A stretch of DNA of 64,000 nucleotides, taken from NCBI RefSeq assembly GCF_001039355.2, contig NW_019774624.1, positions 1,347,245 to 1,411,244 on the forward strand, read 5' to 3'. The translations under genes were made by a program, and so were the position numbers. Shown one piece after another: positions 50,449 to 62,946 of this stretch. The DNA is from Lingula anatina. Its lineage: Eukaryota > Brachiopoda > Lingulata > Lingulida > Lingulidae. A model generated the notes under the pieces. It searched no databases. It was not told the origin of the DNA and saw only the letters and a list, made by a program, of their open reading frames with translations. Position 1 is the stretch's first letter, and each line of letters opens with the position of its first letter.

Positions 50449-51992
50449 TGAAGCGTGTAAGGGTCACAACACCAAAAACAAAAACAAAACTCACAACACC
50501 AACACCAAAAACAAACTTCACAACACCAACACCAAAAACAAACTCACAACACCAACACCAAAAAAAAAACAAAGCTCACAACACCAACACCAAAAACAAA
50601 ACTCACAACACCAACACCAAAAACAAAACTCACAACACCAAACAAAGAGTGTTTTAAACAAATCTGTGTATCATGTATACCATATCATGTCTGCACTATA
50701 TGACCACTCACACTTGACCCACTTCAGTGGCCATTAAAGAATAATCAATCAATTGTCAAGCCTACACATTAAAGAGTAGAGGCAGTTCCAACCCTTCAAG
50801 ATGTTAAGTTTGTGTCTTACTTTTTATGTACAGACACAGATGTGTCTGTACATATAGCCATCATCTGCATCTGTCGGCGCCGTCGGCGCCATTGTCGCCG
50901 TGCACTTTTACCGATAACACGATAAGTGGANGAGGTAAAAACTTAAATAGGATAGAAAATATGGTTACTTTGGTTGCTTGGCACGGCTGTCTATCCTGCT
51001 TCTGTGAAAAAATCTTAGATGATCTGATTAAGATTAAAATAGACCATTTTCTCTAGAAGGGTTGGAATTGCCACTACTCTTTAATTTGCAACCTTGACAA
51101 GTGATTGATTGTTCTTCAATGACTACTGAAGTCGGTCAAGTTGGCATAGTAACTTGGTGCAAACATATAATACATATGATTCTAAAGTTTGCTACTAGAC
51201 TTGTGTTTAAAATGCTCCCCGTGCTTGTTGTTGCCAAAACAACCAAAGTAACCATATTTTCTATCCTATTTTAGTTTTTACCTTTAAACTAAAATATGAT
51301 GGAATATATGGTTGTTCAATCAAAGGGCCTTAAACCATTGCAAGCTAATTAACTTTGAGACACTTCTCGGGCTTAACATTCATAAGTCATGTGTACCTCG
51401 CTTCTGAATGTTAAATCGTTTAAGTCATGTTTAACAACTTCTGTAGTTGAGGCTGATGCCTGAATATCACATAATCAGCGTTCTTCGCCAGAACTATGAG
51501 AAAAACATGATTTTTGAATAATTGGCGATCCTCAAATGTAGCTTGGATTGATTGATATGTAGGAATAGATTCAAAAATTGACAGTTGACTCTTAATTTGT
51601 TCTACGTTACGTTATTATTTCTACAAGGACCACACCTTACATTACTGGTGAGCTTTATTTTAATAAACACTGTGCCCCAACAGCCGCACAGCTGAATCCG
51701 AAATCTCAATTAAGCTTTATTGTGTAAAAAAGTAAGACACAAACTTAACATCTTGAAGGGTTGGAACTGCCTCTACTCTTTAATGTGTAGGCTTGACAAT
51801 TGATTGATTATTCTTTAATGGCCACTGAAGTGGTCAAGTGTGAGTGGTCATATAGTGCAGACATGATATGGTATACATGATACTCAGGTTTGTTTAAAAC
51901 GCTCTTTGTTTGGTGTTGTGAGTTTTGTTTTTGGTGTTGGTGTTGTGAGTTTTGTTTTTGGAGTTGGTGTTGTGACCCTTACACGCTTCCAT
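50449..51992. repeat. 1.5-kb fold-back repeat with minisatellite arms
   Basis: The left arm 50449-50824 reads AAGCGTGTAAGGGTCACAAC, then a minisatellite with units of about 24 bp (ACACCAACACCAAAAACAAA; roughly 50469-50650), then 170 unique bases. The right arm 51727-51992 is its inverted copy with fewer minisatellite units. The central part holds a hairpin-headed fragment (50824-50935). It also has a smaller inverted repeat of about 45 bp (50936-50983 against 51234-51288, sharing GGATAGAAAATATGGTTACT) and a diverged copy of the arm sequence (about 51056-51180). Open frames rich in His-Gln-Lys-Asn come from the minisatellite. Confidence 0.75.
50824..50935 (+). repeat. Truncated head of the TGTACAGACACA repeat family
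   Basis: The hairpin and the CCATCATCTGCATCTGTCGG plus GCCGTCGGCGCC microsatellite match the heads at 44069 and 45267. The tandem units are missing and the copy ends at about 50935 (N at about 50931). Confidence 0.7.
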
Positions 51993-51999
51993 ATCAAAA

Positions 52000-54132
52000 T
52001 ATGGCTTATGAGAGATTTTCCACAGCTTGTTTTTCATAAAAGTCGGAGAAATGCAAGTTCTGGTACTTACATCAAGGACAGAAACTGAGGAGGAAGGAGG
52101 AGACAGTTCCAAGGAGAAGAACAGCAGAAATGAATGATGGAAAACTGGTGTGATACTTAAAAACACATACCACACCATGACCTCTCTCTTCCAGTGAATT
52201 TACATATGTATCAGCCAAAGAAGTTGTTCCAAATGAGCTTATTTTCTTTCTTGGGCCATTTCGGCTTCTAAAGAGCCAACACTAGATAATCTCTCTTTGT
52301 CAGAAGAAACTCACACCAAGCTGCTGTCAATCTGTCAAGATATTGTATAATTAGCATTTAAAGGGAGGAAAATTACTCAGAAGTAACTGCATGGCTCTGT
52401 CTCTGACAACAGTTAAGACACTTCCCAACTGCTCATTATTGATAATTAAAATAGCAACATCATATACTTAACCACTGTAGGCCTAGAGGCCAGTATTGTC
52501 TGACTCCAGTTGCTGTCTTCCAATGATATACCAGCAGGTTTCATCAGAGGATTTCCCACAATTCTGTTACAATTCTGGGACAATATTGACTTTAAGGAAG
52601 AAAAAAACTCACTGGGGCTATGGTGATTAGAATTTTGCTGTGACTTTTTACAAAGAGATTTAAATATGAATGTCCCTCCCAGTACTTGTAATATATTCTC
52701 TTTTCTGTATATGAACATGTAAAGATAAACTCCCAAATATGTTTGTCCTAATCGAATCTTTTATGTGGTTTACATATTAATCTGGAATGCATTTAGCATG
52801 AAAATGTTAGAGAAAAGCTTCAGTATACATAGAATTATTGCCCCATTGTTTTGGTCCTTTTACCATATTTTTATTTTATTATAAAATTTTTTTTCAACAA
52901 AGGCTCTGTTTTATCTTATTCTATATATTAAATCATTTATAAGAATTTGCTTCTGAAAAAATCATTTTAAATAGAATGTTCACCGTCAACCCAACGGTGA
53001 TTGTTATGCGATGAACGTTGGACATAAGACGCGAAGCCATCATTGTCTAAATTATATAGAGGTCAGCGACAACAGCGATCTTGCTCTACCGGGGCCGTAG
53101 CGATAGTCCGAAGGTTCAATAGTCCGAAGGTTCATTGGTCCGAATGTTCACTATAGAACCTTCGGACCAATGAACCCTTGATTAAAAAATCGATAAAAAT
53201 GTTACCACTTTTTGGACCAATGAACCTTCCGACCAATGAACCTTCGGACTATCGAGACGCCCCCGCTCTACCTGTAGTGGAGGCCATATGATCCAAACGC
53301 AGCTGACTTTGTGAGTGGGGTGCACTAACCCTATTATCCTTGATATCTTTCCTTGCGATTCCAGTCCTGTGTATTATTTGTCCAAGACCGTATCGAGCAC
53401 GTACCCTCTACCAGGGCCACAGGTTGATTTTTCACCAGATATCCACAGATAATTTTTCTCACAAAATATGGTCAATCTTCTAACTGTGGCTGGTGGAAAA
53501 TATGCCAATAATATATCCCGCCCTGGTAGAGGGTAGCAAGCATGAAGGCTTCGTTCAAGCGATTCTTCACGAAATAAGCGGTGACATGTGAGAGAGAGTC
53601 CTCCATGATAGAGAGTCTGCTTACCATTCATTTGTACAGGTAAGCCTCGCTCTAGATTTTGATCCACTTAGGTTATACGTACTAACCCTTACCACTATGA
53701 CTATAAGAAGGGGGGACTTTCTGTTACATGGACTCTCAGTTTCGGTACACCAGCACATACAATATGTACAGGTAACTGTATCCTTATAATGCATCACTCA
53801 ATGTAAAAAGGACCTGATTTCCCTGTGCTTCATGAAGCACTATGCTCTTCTTTCACATTAAATTTTAACTTCCAATTACGTTGAACATGATATGATGCCT
53901 GAATGTTAGTTTTCTAATTTCATTTTGTGATTCTTTTCACCATGAAACAACCTGAAACACTGAATTATGGTAACATCAGGCACCACTGATCCATAGCTTC
54001 ATCACAAATATTTTTTGTAATAAATAAAAAATATTATATTGTCGCAACTTGTTTTTATTGGTAAAAACAGACAACTGTGAAATAGATTTAGAAGTATTTA
54101 TTTTACCTGAAGAGATAAAAAGATAGTGTATN
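52000..54132. repeat. 2-kb direct duplicate, copy A
   Basis: This segment matches 56839-58786 in the same orientation almost throughout, from ATGGCT(T/G)ATGAGAGATTTTCC to GATAAAAAGATAGTGTAT. Copy A carries extra insertions, notably the fold-back element at 53091-53264. No frame remains open in both copies, so it does not look coding. It may be a transposon or a segmental duplication. Confidence 0.85.
53091..53264. mobile_element. 174-bp hAT-like MITE with 8-bp target duplication
   Basis: The ends GGGGCCGTAGCGATAG and (complement) GGGGGCGTCTCGATAG are inverted repeats followed by repeated TCCGAAGGTTCA motifs in both orientations. GCTCTACC flanks it at 53083-53090 and 53265-53272. Copy B of the surrounding duplicate has a single GCTCTACC at about 57939-57946 with no insertion, which is an empty site. 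Eight-base duplications are typical of hAT elements. Confidence 0.85.
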
Positions 54133-54589
54133 TTTTTAAAGTTTGTTCCTTTCCATTGTTTCTGCTTTGGACTGAAGTATCTATTGTCCCTGGCTGTTAC
54201 CCAGTAGGTGTAAAAGTTTCCTTTTTTTTGTTTTCAGAGACGTTCTGTTTCCTAAATTTAGTTAATCGTTTACTTTCACCTATCTCTTCAATCAAAACAT
54301 TTCTTTTAATTTTTTATGAACTGTTTATATTTCATTCTTTAAAGTCAACACATCCATAAGATTTTCAAATTTAAATGTCTTTTTTTAAAAAACTTATATT
54401 ATGAAGTGTATATATACACAAATGCAAAAGTTGTAAGATGGTTATCAAACAAAGTTCAAGCTAGATAGGCCTATTTATACTTACAATATATGAATCAATA
54501 TCCATTTAATTTAAAAAGTGTATTGTGAAGTAGTTATACATAAGACAATACATAAGAAAACAGATTATTTTGAAATATTTACATGATAA

Positions 54590-55324
54590 ATGCGCAAACG
54601 ACTGCTTCACAGCGATTGCTTCCGTTGCGACTGCTTGGCTTCTCCAAAGCAATCCGTGACGTAGAACTTTCATTTTTGACTCTGGTTTTTCCAAGGTAAT
54701 CGTTTGGTATCTCCCCGTGAAATAATTGCTAACACCATCTTAAGAACACACGTATGTAAGTCTTAAACTCTAGAACTACGACTAAGCACCTGACTTTTTT
54801 GAAAAATAAAAGACAGCAAATTTACATGTTACACGTCCGATCTCAATCAAGCTGCTCGAGACGCGCGTTGCAGCACTGTTCTTTCTGCTTCCGACTCGTG
54901 CACACTAGCTCCGACAAATTTGGGTGCTCCTTAGTAATTTAAGACTTAACTCTACACCACAGGTGCACCCACACTACGAAGTAACTCTGAAAGAAAGCGA
55001 TTGTTACGGTTGAATTTCTCTCCAGGGTATATCTTACTACCCGCAATTATGTTATTTAATCAGCTTAATTCTTGATCACCTTCTAGCCACGTCACGTTGA
55101 TAATTACTTACCATTCGCCGTGAATAACTCTCTGTGTTTAGCTATCAGTTCACTGTTTCTCTTTCTGACTGATGGTGGGGGGCGTGTTGCTCAAACAGCG
55201 CAGGTTTCGCTTTAAGTACCAGGAAATATTTTATCAGCTGAGACTAAACAATCAATGACGTCACGCCACGCTGAAAATAAACACCTCTGCGCAGGCGAAT
55301 AGGCCGTAATCTGAAGCCTGAGAG
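54590..55324. promoter_or_regulatory. CpG-containing region, possible promoter
   Basis: The stretch has a locally raised density of CpG (for example 54840-54880 and 55260-55310) and lies just upstream of the candidate exon at 55325. No defined core element was identified. The promoter role is inference. Confidence 0.25.
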
Positions 55325-55969
55325 ATGTTGTTTTACTCCCACATCATGCAGCTGGAAGGTCGATTCAGAACTAATATAATGGAGTATTTTGCCACCGAAA
55401 TCCGCGGAGTTCCTTCCACGAAAGCTGCCCAAGAAAACAGTGTTCAGTTTCAAACACACGCACTAAGTTATGCAAGAATACAACGCGTAAGGTAAAACAT
55501 GGCGGTGCCTAGGTCAAATTGTCCAATCATAGGACGCAATTAGACGTAAATCTGCATATGCATGAAGTAAGCTGACCGATGCATAATCTGGGTCACGTTT
55601 TACTACGGATACTACACAGATAAATACATGTCCAGCAAGCGAAACGACTGAAAGAATATATATTATATTCATATATACAAGTACTGATACGTGCAATAAT
55701 GATTTATAGAATATTATACGCGTGTTTGTGTATGTGCATTATATGTGACAAAAATCCCTGTACTAGTAAGTAACAGATTTAATTTTACAGTTAGTTGGAA
55801 ACATAAACAATGTGGAGAAAATTTGCACAGAAGAGGAAGAAACAGAACCTCTTAGTCTACGAAAAAAAAAAAAAAAAAAAAAACAAACAAACAAAAAAAC
55901 GCTCATCATCTCAACAGCTTTTACTGGTTCAAGACATCATTTGCCTGATACTGCTGTACATGTAGGTAT
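55325..55969 (+). CDS. Possible first two exons of an unidentified gene
   Basis: An ATG at 55325 opens 54 codons ending at 55486 with donor CGC|GTAAGG. The acceptor AATTTTACAG before 55791 continues in the same phase with LVGNINNVEKICTEEEETEP. That second frame then runs through a 22-base A tract into STAFTGSRHHLPDTAVHV, up to a possible donor (GTAG|GTATGT) near 55964. The first exon reads MQLEGRFRTNIMEYFATEIR and so on. I do not recognise the family and found no convincing downstream exon. The phase match could be chance, or the gene could be broken or very long. Confidence 0.3.
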
Positions 55970-56838
55970 GTACAACATATTTTAAGTAAAATGAAATAAT
56001 TATAAGCCCTATACTGAGTACATATGCATTTTTATGGCCATGATAATATTTCATGATGCTTAGTTATTTTGGTGACTTTGTGGATTTTTAATCCAAATTC
56101 GGTACAATATTGAAGCAAATTTTTTTTCATTTCTGTTCTTCTGCCGAAAGCAACTTGACCCAAACAGCAGAATAAAAAAAAAATGATGAGCCTGTCCTTG
56201 TGCATATACTGTACTGTAGGGAGCAAGTGATTCAGTACCTATACCAGATATGCAAGAGACAAATAGATAAAAATGTACTTAATATCAACTAGGCCAGATC
56301 AATGCATCAAGTTTGTTCCCTTTTCCATTATATTATAAATGAGCTAAATTGACTTTTTGCACAGGATGAGTGGTCTTTTATTTATATTTACTTTACAATG
56401 TACATGTTTTATTTCTTTAGCTTATCTCCTTGTTATGTAGGCCAGCTGAACCTGTGGAATATAAGCTACTAAACATTTTGTAACTTTGTGAAAGAAAGAT
56501 TGATACACAGGATGGAGGTTCTACAATTGAACAAACTGACCTCACATACTGTCCTAGGCTGAAGTTGAAAAACATTCAGTTGGCGATACATCTAGCTGGT
56601 TTTAGGTGGGACATTGACTAGTGATTTTTTTGATAAAAATCTGGTTATTGATTGAGTATTTTTTAAGGAAAGGGTAATAAAAGTATAGTTGTTCAGTTTA
56701 GTTAGGATTTCATTACAGTACACACTTAATTGCTTTACAATAATCACTCAGAGAGTGAAGTATGGATTTTGAGTCATTGTTGCACATCATCTTAAGCCTA
56801 TTTCCATTTATATTATTCAGAAAGGATAAACTCAAAAG

Positions 56839-58786
56839 ATGGCTGATGAGAGATTTTCCACAGCTTGTTTTTCATAAAAGTCGGAGAAATGCAAGTTCTG
56901 GTACATACATCAAGGACAGAAACTGAGGAGAAAGAAGGAGACAGTTCCAAGGAGATGAACTGCAGAAATGAATGTTGGGAAACTGCATGGTGTGGTACTT
57001 AAAAACACCACATCATGACCTCTCTCTTCCAGTGAATTTACATATGTATCAGCCACAGAAGTTGTTCCAAATGAGCTACATTATTTTCTTACTTGGTCCA
57101 TTTCCACATCTGAAGAGCCAACACTAGATATAATCTCTCTTTGCCAGAAGAAACTCACACCAAGCTGCGGTCTATCTGTCAAGATATTGTATATTTTGAA
57201 TTTGAAGAAAATTACTCAGAAGTAACTGGCTCTATCTCTGACAACAATTAAGACACTTGACTGGGTCTTCCCAACTGCTCACTATTGAAAAAATAACAGC
57301 ATCATATACTTAACCACTGTAGGCCTAGAGGCCATATATATGCAGTATTGTCTGACTCCAGTTGCCATCCTCCAATGATATACCAGCAGGTTTCATCAGA
57401 GGATTTCCCACAATTCTGTTACAATTCTCGGACAATATGGACTTTAAGGAAGAAAAAACTCACTGGGGCTATGGTGATTAGAATAAGACATTTTGTTGTG
57501 ACTTTTTACTATGAGATTTAAATATGAATGTAACTCCCAGTGCTTGTAATATACTCTCTTTTCTGTATATGAACATGTAAAGATAAACTCCCAAGTATGT
57601 TTGTCCTTAATGAACCTTTCATGTGGTTTACGTATTAATCTGGAATGCATTTAACATGAAAATGTTAGAGAAAAGCTTCAGTATACATATAATTATTTCC
57701 CTATTGTTTTGTTCCTTTTACCATGTTTTAATTTCATAATAAATTTTTTTCAACAAAGCATCTGTTTTATTTTATTCTATATATTAAGTCATTTATAAGC
57801 ATTTGCTTCTGAAAGAATCATTTTAAATAGAATGTTCACAGTCATCCCCTCGTTGATTGTTATGCGATGAACGTTGGACGTGAGACGCAAGGCCATCATT
57901 GTCTAAATGATATAAAGGTCAGCGACAACAGCGATCTTGCTCTACCTGTAGTGGAGGCCATATGATCCAAACGCAGCTGACTTTGTGAGGGGGTGCACTA
58001 ACCCTATTATCCTTTGATATCTTTCCTTGCAATTCCAGTCCTGTGTATTATTTGTCCAAGACCGTATCGAGCGCGTACCCTCTACCAGGGCCACAGGTTG
58101 ATTTTTCACCAGATATCCACAGATAATTTTTCTCACAAAATATGGTCAATCTTCTAACTGTGGCTGGTGGAAAATATGCCAATAATATATCCCGCCCTGG
58201 TAGAGAGTAGCAAGCATGAAGGCTTCATTCAAGCGATTCTTCACGAAATAAGCGGTGATATGTGAGAGAGAGTCCTCCATGATAGAGAGTCTGCTTACCA
58301 TTCATTTGTACAGGTAATTACACCTCGCTCTAGATTTTGATCCACTTATAATTAGGTCATACGTACTAACCCTTACCACTATAAGAAGGGGGGACTTTCT
58401 GTTACATGGACCCTCAGTCTTGGTACACCAGCACTGTATTCGGCATCACTCAATGTAAAAAGGACCCAATTTTCCTGTGCTTCATGAAGCACTATGCTCT
58501 TCTTTCACATTAAATTTTAACTTCCAATTACCTTGAACATGATATGATGCCTGAATGTTAGTTTTCTAATTTCATATTGTGATTCTTTTCACCATGAAAC
58601 AACCTGAAACACTGAATTATGGTAACATCAGGCACCACTAACCCATATAGCTTCATTACAAATATTTTTTGTAATAAATAAAAAAGATTATATTGTTGCA
58701 ACTTGTTTTTATTGGTAAAAACACACAACTGTGTAATAGATTTAGAAGTATTTATTTTACCTGAAGAGATAAAAAGATAGTGTATT
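56839..58786. repeat. 2-kb direct duplicate, copy B
   Basis: This is the partner of 52000-54132, without the 174-bp insertion. It preserves the pre-insertion target at about 57939-57946. Small insertions and deletions and scattered substitutions indicate independent decay after duplication. Confidence 0.85.
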
Positions 58787-58912
58787 TGCACAACCACAAC
58801 CAGTCAGTTACAAAAGAGTGAATCTATATGTTACAATGAATAAAACGCTTAATTTAAACAAAATAACTAATCCAATACATACACCCATTTAATAATATAA
58901 CTAAACTAGAGG

Positions 58913-59860
58913 ATCAGAGAGGCGATATCGCCTTCTGTTATAGTACCACCAGCTGGAGTAAGCGCATTCGTATGGAAAACCAAAAAAAAAACAGGTCACC
59001 ACCACCACCACCAGTGTTAAGCTTGACAAGCTCTATAAAATGCAATAAACAAGAGTTCTCAAAATATGCAAAAAGAAGTGAAAAAACAGCATAACTGTAA
59101 AAACAGTCTGATCAAGCTTATTTTCGAATTAAGCTGTATTTTTGTAATATTGATCACTCCTGTGATTTTCAAGACAGTAGACATATGGGTTTTCCTTGAA
59201 ATGTGTTATCAGCGTTGCATATGTGTTGGATAAAAAGAAAACCCAGGAGAAACACTGGGCACATCTCTGCCAGATTTGAAGATATGAGGGGCAGAAAATA
59301 TGCAAAGTTCAGTTCATGGTGAAAAGTAGGTCAAAGGTCAATTTCAGAGTCACTGTTAGATTGGCATTATATGTCTTCCTATTCAAGTTCAATAGTAACT
59401 ATGCGCATTTCTTTGTCAGTTTTGGAGATGTAAGAGCTAGAAGATTTGCAAAGTTCAGTTCATGGTGAAAAGTAGGTCATATGTCAATTTCACGGTCACA
59501 GTAAGATTGCCAGTATACGACTTCTTATTCAAGTTCAACAGTAACTATGGGCGTATCTTTGCCAGTTTTCCAGATGTAAAGGATAGAAAATTTGCAAAGT
59601 TCAGTTCATGGTGAGAANACGCCCAGGCCAATGCACCGACTGAGACAAAAAAACCAGGGGGTTCAAGTTGAGATTATATGTGACCTAAATCCAAGAGATG
59701 GGGACACAGGTCCTTGCGGTCTAGGAGGAGAAGCGGTAATGGTGACTTGTATCCCACGCCATCCTGCGGAGCCGGCGGAGCTGCAGGAGCCGGCGGAGCT
59801 GTACGAGACGGGTCGGGACTAAAACCATGAGTACCGCCAGCGTACACGCTGGTGGTACTA
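58913..59860. mobile_element. Second array-bearing repeat with terminal hairpins (Helentron/HINE-like)
   Basis: Near the left end are the palindrome GGCGATATCGCC (58921-58932) and GTACCACCAGC (58942). The right end has a hairpin built from GTACCGCCAGCG and CGCTGGTGGTAC (59831-59858). Between them are three units of roughly 145-150 bp sharing TTTGCAAAGTTCAGTTCATG (near 59295, 59445 and 59590), then a GC-rich GGAGCCGGCGGAGCTG microsatellite. The sequence is unrelated to the 44069-46093 family but the plan is the same. Confidence 0.5.
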
Positions 59861-61090
59861 ATAAATAATGTTTCATGGCAATGGAATTTGAAAGAATAAT
59901 TAGCTCACCTGTAAAAATAAAAAGATACTGGTCAGTTACAAAAGAGAGCGAAAAAGGGCACGGCAACAGACGCTGATCAGGTGAACACGACTGTTATCAC
60001 ATGAGAGAATTATCTAATCAACCCCTGCTCAAGATGATGAAAGAAAGAAAGAAAGATATACATACAATATAAAAATGGATGTGGTGAAAAATACACAAGA
60101 TGAGACTTATACCCTGTCACAAAATAAATTCGCCCATGCATGGCTTCATTTTACAACACTGGACTTCTGTCCTCAAAAATTTCTGCATTAAAAATCTGTG
60201 ACACTTCAAATCTACTATTTCTTGAACTTCAAAAATAGCCATGGTCAAAGTCTAGTGAAGAGATTTAAAAATGTAATATTACTTCACACTATTACTACTG
60301 AGTGCTTTTTTTAAATTTTTAGACCTTATATGCATTAAATAACTTTATAAACAATAATGTAATCTACATAATAATAAAATAATAATAATAATCTAAAAGA
60401 AAACACAAATAGTTTTTTTTTTTAATATTTTTTTAAAAATCTCATTGAAGATAGCTAACCATTAAAATACCAGAATAAAAAGAAAAACTTGGCTATTTGA
60501 TCTGGCTATAAATACTTAAGTTATCATCTTAATATACCTCTATAATACTTCATATTACGTATCCACCTCAACCATATGAAAGGAACAGCAGGAAAAATAT
60601 CAATAACTAGAAAAAGCACTCAGGAAACACAACCTCCGCTAGGACAAATAATAATTAATAATCAACCATTTCATAATTAATGAATTGTCAACAAAATCTT
60701 ATATTATATCTTCATCAGCTCATGCCCGAGCTTTCTTGAAATTCTAATTAATTAATTAGCTATTCACTTAATAAGTTAGTACCCTTCCACTAAATCTTAA
60801 CTTTTTTGCATATAATGACAATAATTCATTTCAGAAAATCACAACCTATATGCAAAATTAAATGTGCAAAAGGATCATGTATGTATAAACATTTAAAATT
60901 CAAAGGTTACATAAGATCTGATTATGTATGAAGTCTGAAACCTTGAAAAACGAGTTTGTGGAAAGGTAAACTTTAACATTTACTGTCATAAATACAATAT
61001 TATTACTCAGAATATTGTAACTACTTCACCATTTTACCATGCTGCTGTCAAAGCAATCAATTTTATTTGCTTTATTGAACAACACAAGAG
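59861..61090. other. Intergenic, no gene seen
   Basis: AT-rich sequence with short ATT/AAT microsatellite runs (around 60365-60400). No exon or structured repeat was recognised. Confidence 0.4.
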
Positions 61091-61093
61091 TTC

Positions 61094-61508
61094 GGTCTGA
61101 AAATGTAAAGAATTGTCTCATTTCAAGACAACAAACTGGACAAGAAAGACCACGTCTCTCCTATGGCGCGACTTGTGAACAACTCATAGTAATAACAACA
61201 TTAACTTAAAAGCAACTCAATCACGTGAATAAAAACATGAATAACTATACAACAAAATACAGTAACTAATAAAACGGAATGTACATGTATCAAAAATAAA
61301 CAAATTACAATAAATGCAACGGAATGTGAAGTAGAAAAGGAATGATAAAGGGTGAATAATAAGAAACCAAAAGGTGAATACCAAATAAAACATATATAAT
61401 GTGAAAATAAACTCACGCCTACCTGAAAATGTAAAGAATTGTCTCATTTCAAGACAACAAACTGGACAAGAAAGACCACGTCTTTCCTATGGCGCAACTT
61501 GCGAACAA
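61094..61508. repeat. Pair of 85-bp direct repeats about 325 bp apart
   Basis: CTGAAAATGTAAAGAATTGT through CTATGGCGC(G/A)ACTTG occurs at about 61098-61176 and again at about 61424-61502, with only a few differences. The intervening sequence is AT-rich. Confidence 0.8.
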
Positions 61509-62946
61509 AAAGCTTATGAAAATACACGAACAAAGACGAACAAATACGAACACAATGAGAGCACAAGGAGAGCGCAACTAAAGTATTTTGCCTGTCACAC
61601 TGCTAATCAGCTTTTTTACAAAATAAAAAAAGGTACTTCTGTTTTGTCTTAGGTATTTTAGCCTGCAAATAATGGATTTCACAACTCGACACTTAAAGTC
61701 ATAATAACTCTTCATTTTGGCCAAAAATTGGATTTTCCTGGAGTAAACGGCAATTTTCCCGTACTTACCAATGGTCAGCGACCCCATTCCTGCATTCAAA
61801 GTTAATCCAGGGTTTTTTCCTAAACGTACGGTTTTTTGTTAAAATCTCTTAAGAGATTTTAACTGACGGAGCTCTCTCTGACATCGCATAGTCACTGTTG
61901 ACCTACTTAAAACCGCGGGAAAAGCAGACAACAACAACACTATATAAGATTCATGAGATATATTCGTCTTTTTGTTAAAAATACATTAATATCCACAATG
62001 TGTGCCATTCTGGGCTTTTCGTTATCCGACGCACTGTACAAAAACTCGCAACTTACGTCTGCGTCTGCATTAATGCGTTTGCCGCCATATGTTATTTTGG
62101 TCTCGAATGAACGCGAGAATCCGCGTGACACCATTACGTCATTAGCAACGAATGCCTTGATGACCGGGAAGAAAAGCATCGTAAGCCCTATTGACAAGCA
62201 CAGATTTTAGTTTTACTACAATAACGGCCGTTTTAGTGGTAAAATACAATAGAATATATTTCCATGCGTTGTTTACAATGTATTTCATGCGGAATTTTGA
62301 ATCTCAAAGGAAGAGTTATTATTGCTTTAAAAAAGGATTTCTGGCCTATTCTAATTCACCAGTGCCTATATCCACTAAAAACACATATATTATATATGTT
62401 TAAACACAACCTTTTACAACCGGCCTTATGCCAATCAAATTCTAAAATTTACATTAAGGTTAATATCATCAAAATGTCTTCAGAACAAGTCAGTTCCCAA
62501 ATCGCCCATTAAGAAGTGGGTCGCAGTTTACTTCTTTATGTTCACCAGCAGTTTTTTTTATCCAATTGTGACTGTCTTGATGCTTTCATGGGGTCTTCAA
62601 AATATCAAGTTATTTTTTTGTGTTCACAACACAAAATTACATGACACACAATGTTTGACAGTCTTTGAGACAATTTCAATATAGGTACACAGCCATCAAT
62701 ATAAACAGATGCCAGAGAAGAGCTTGATTTCTTCTGGATCATTTCTCTTGTATTCGCCAGAGTAGCAATAAAATGCAACAAATCGGTGAAGATATTTTGA
62801 ATCATCCACGTCTCAACAATCCATTTGTAACTCTGTCTGTATTGTACCACAATCCATCTCAGTTTGTCAAAAATTAATCACAATGATGTGACTATAAATA
62901 CAGTAAACTGGACGGCCGGCCATTAGACCTGATGCAAGAAGTTAAA
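61509..62946. other. Intergenic stretch downstream of the ZNFX1-like gene
   Basis: A CpG-containing block at about 61850-62170 includes ACTATATAAG near 61940 and ATTACGTCATT near 62132, so it could be a promoter. Overlapping open frames of 85 codons run on both strands (61953-62210 plus, 61940-62197 minus), but neither resembles a known protein. The rest presumably includes the ZNFX1 3' untranslated region. Confidence 0.3.

Noticed and set aside
50163-50737. Long open frames with Thr-Pro-Lys or His-Gln-Lys repeats
   Set aside because: They arise from the 24-bp minisatellite, which is open in several frames and on both strands; no splice structure or homology.
53374-53667. 97-codon minus-strand open frame in duplicate copy A
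   Set aside because: The matching frame in copy B (about 58.0-58.3 kb) has a stop where copy A reads Arg (GAACGA to GAATGA), and it is otherwise unlike known proteins, so coding is unlikely.
61940-62210. Overlapping 85-codon frames on both strands
   Set aside because: A CpG-containing stretch lacks stops on both strands; neither frame has recognisable domains. A promoter is at least as likely.
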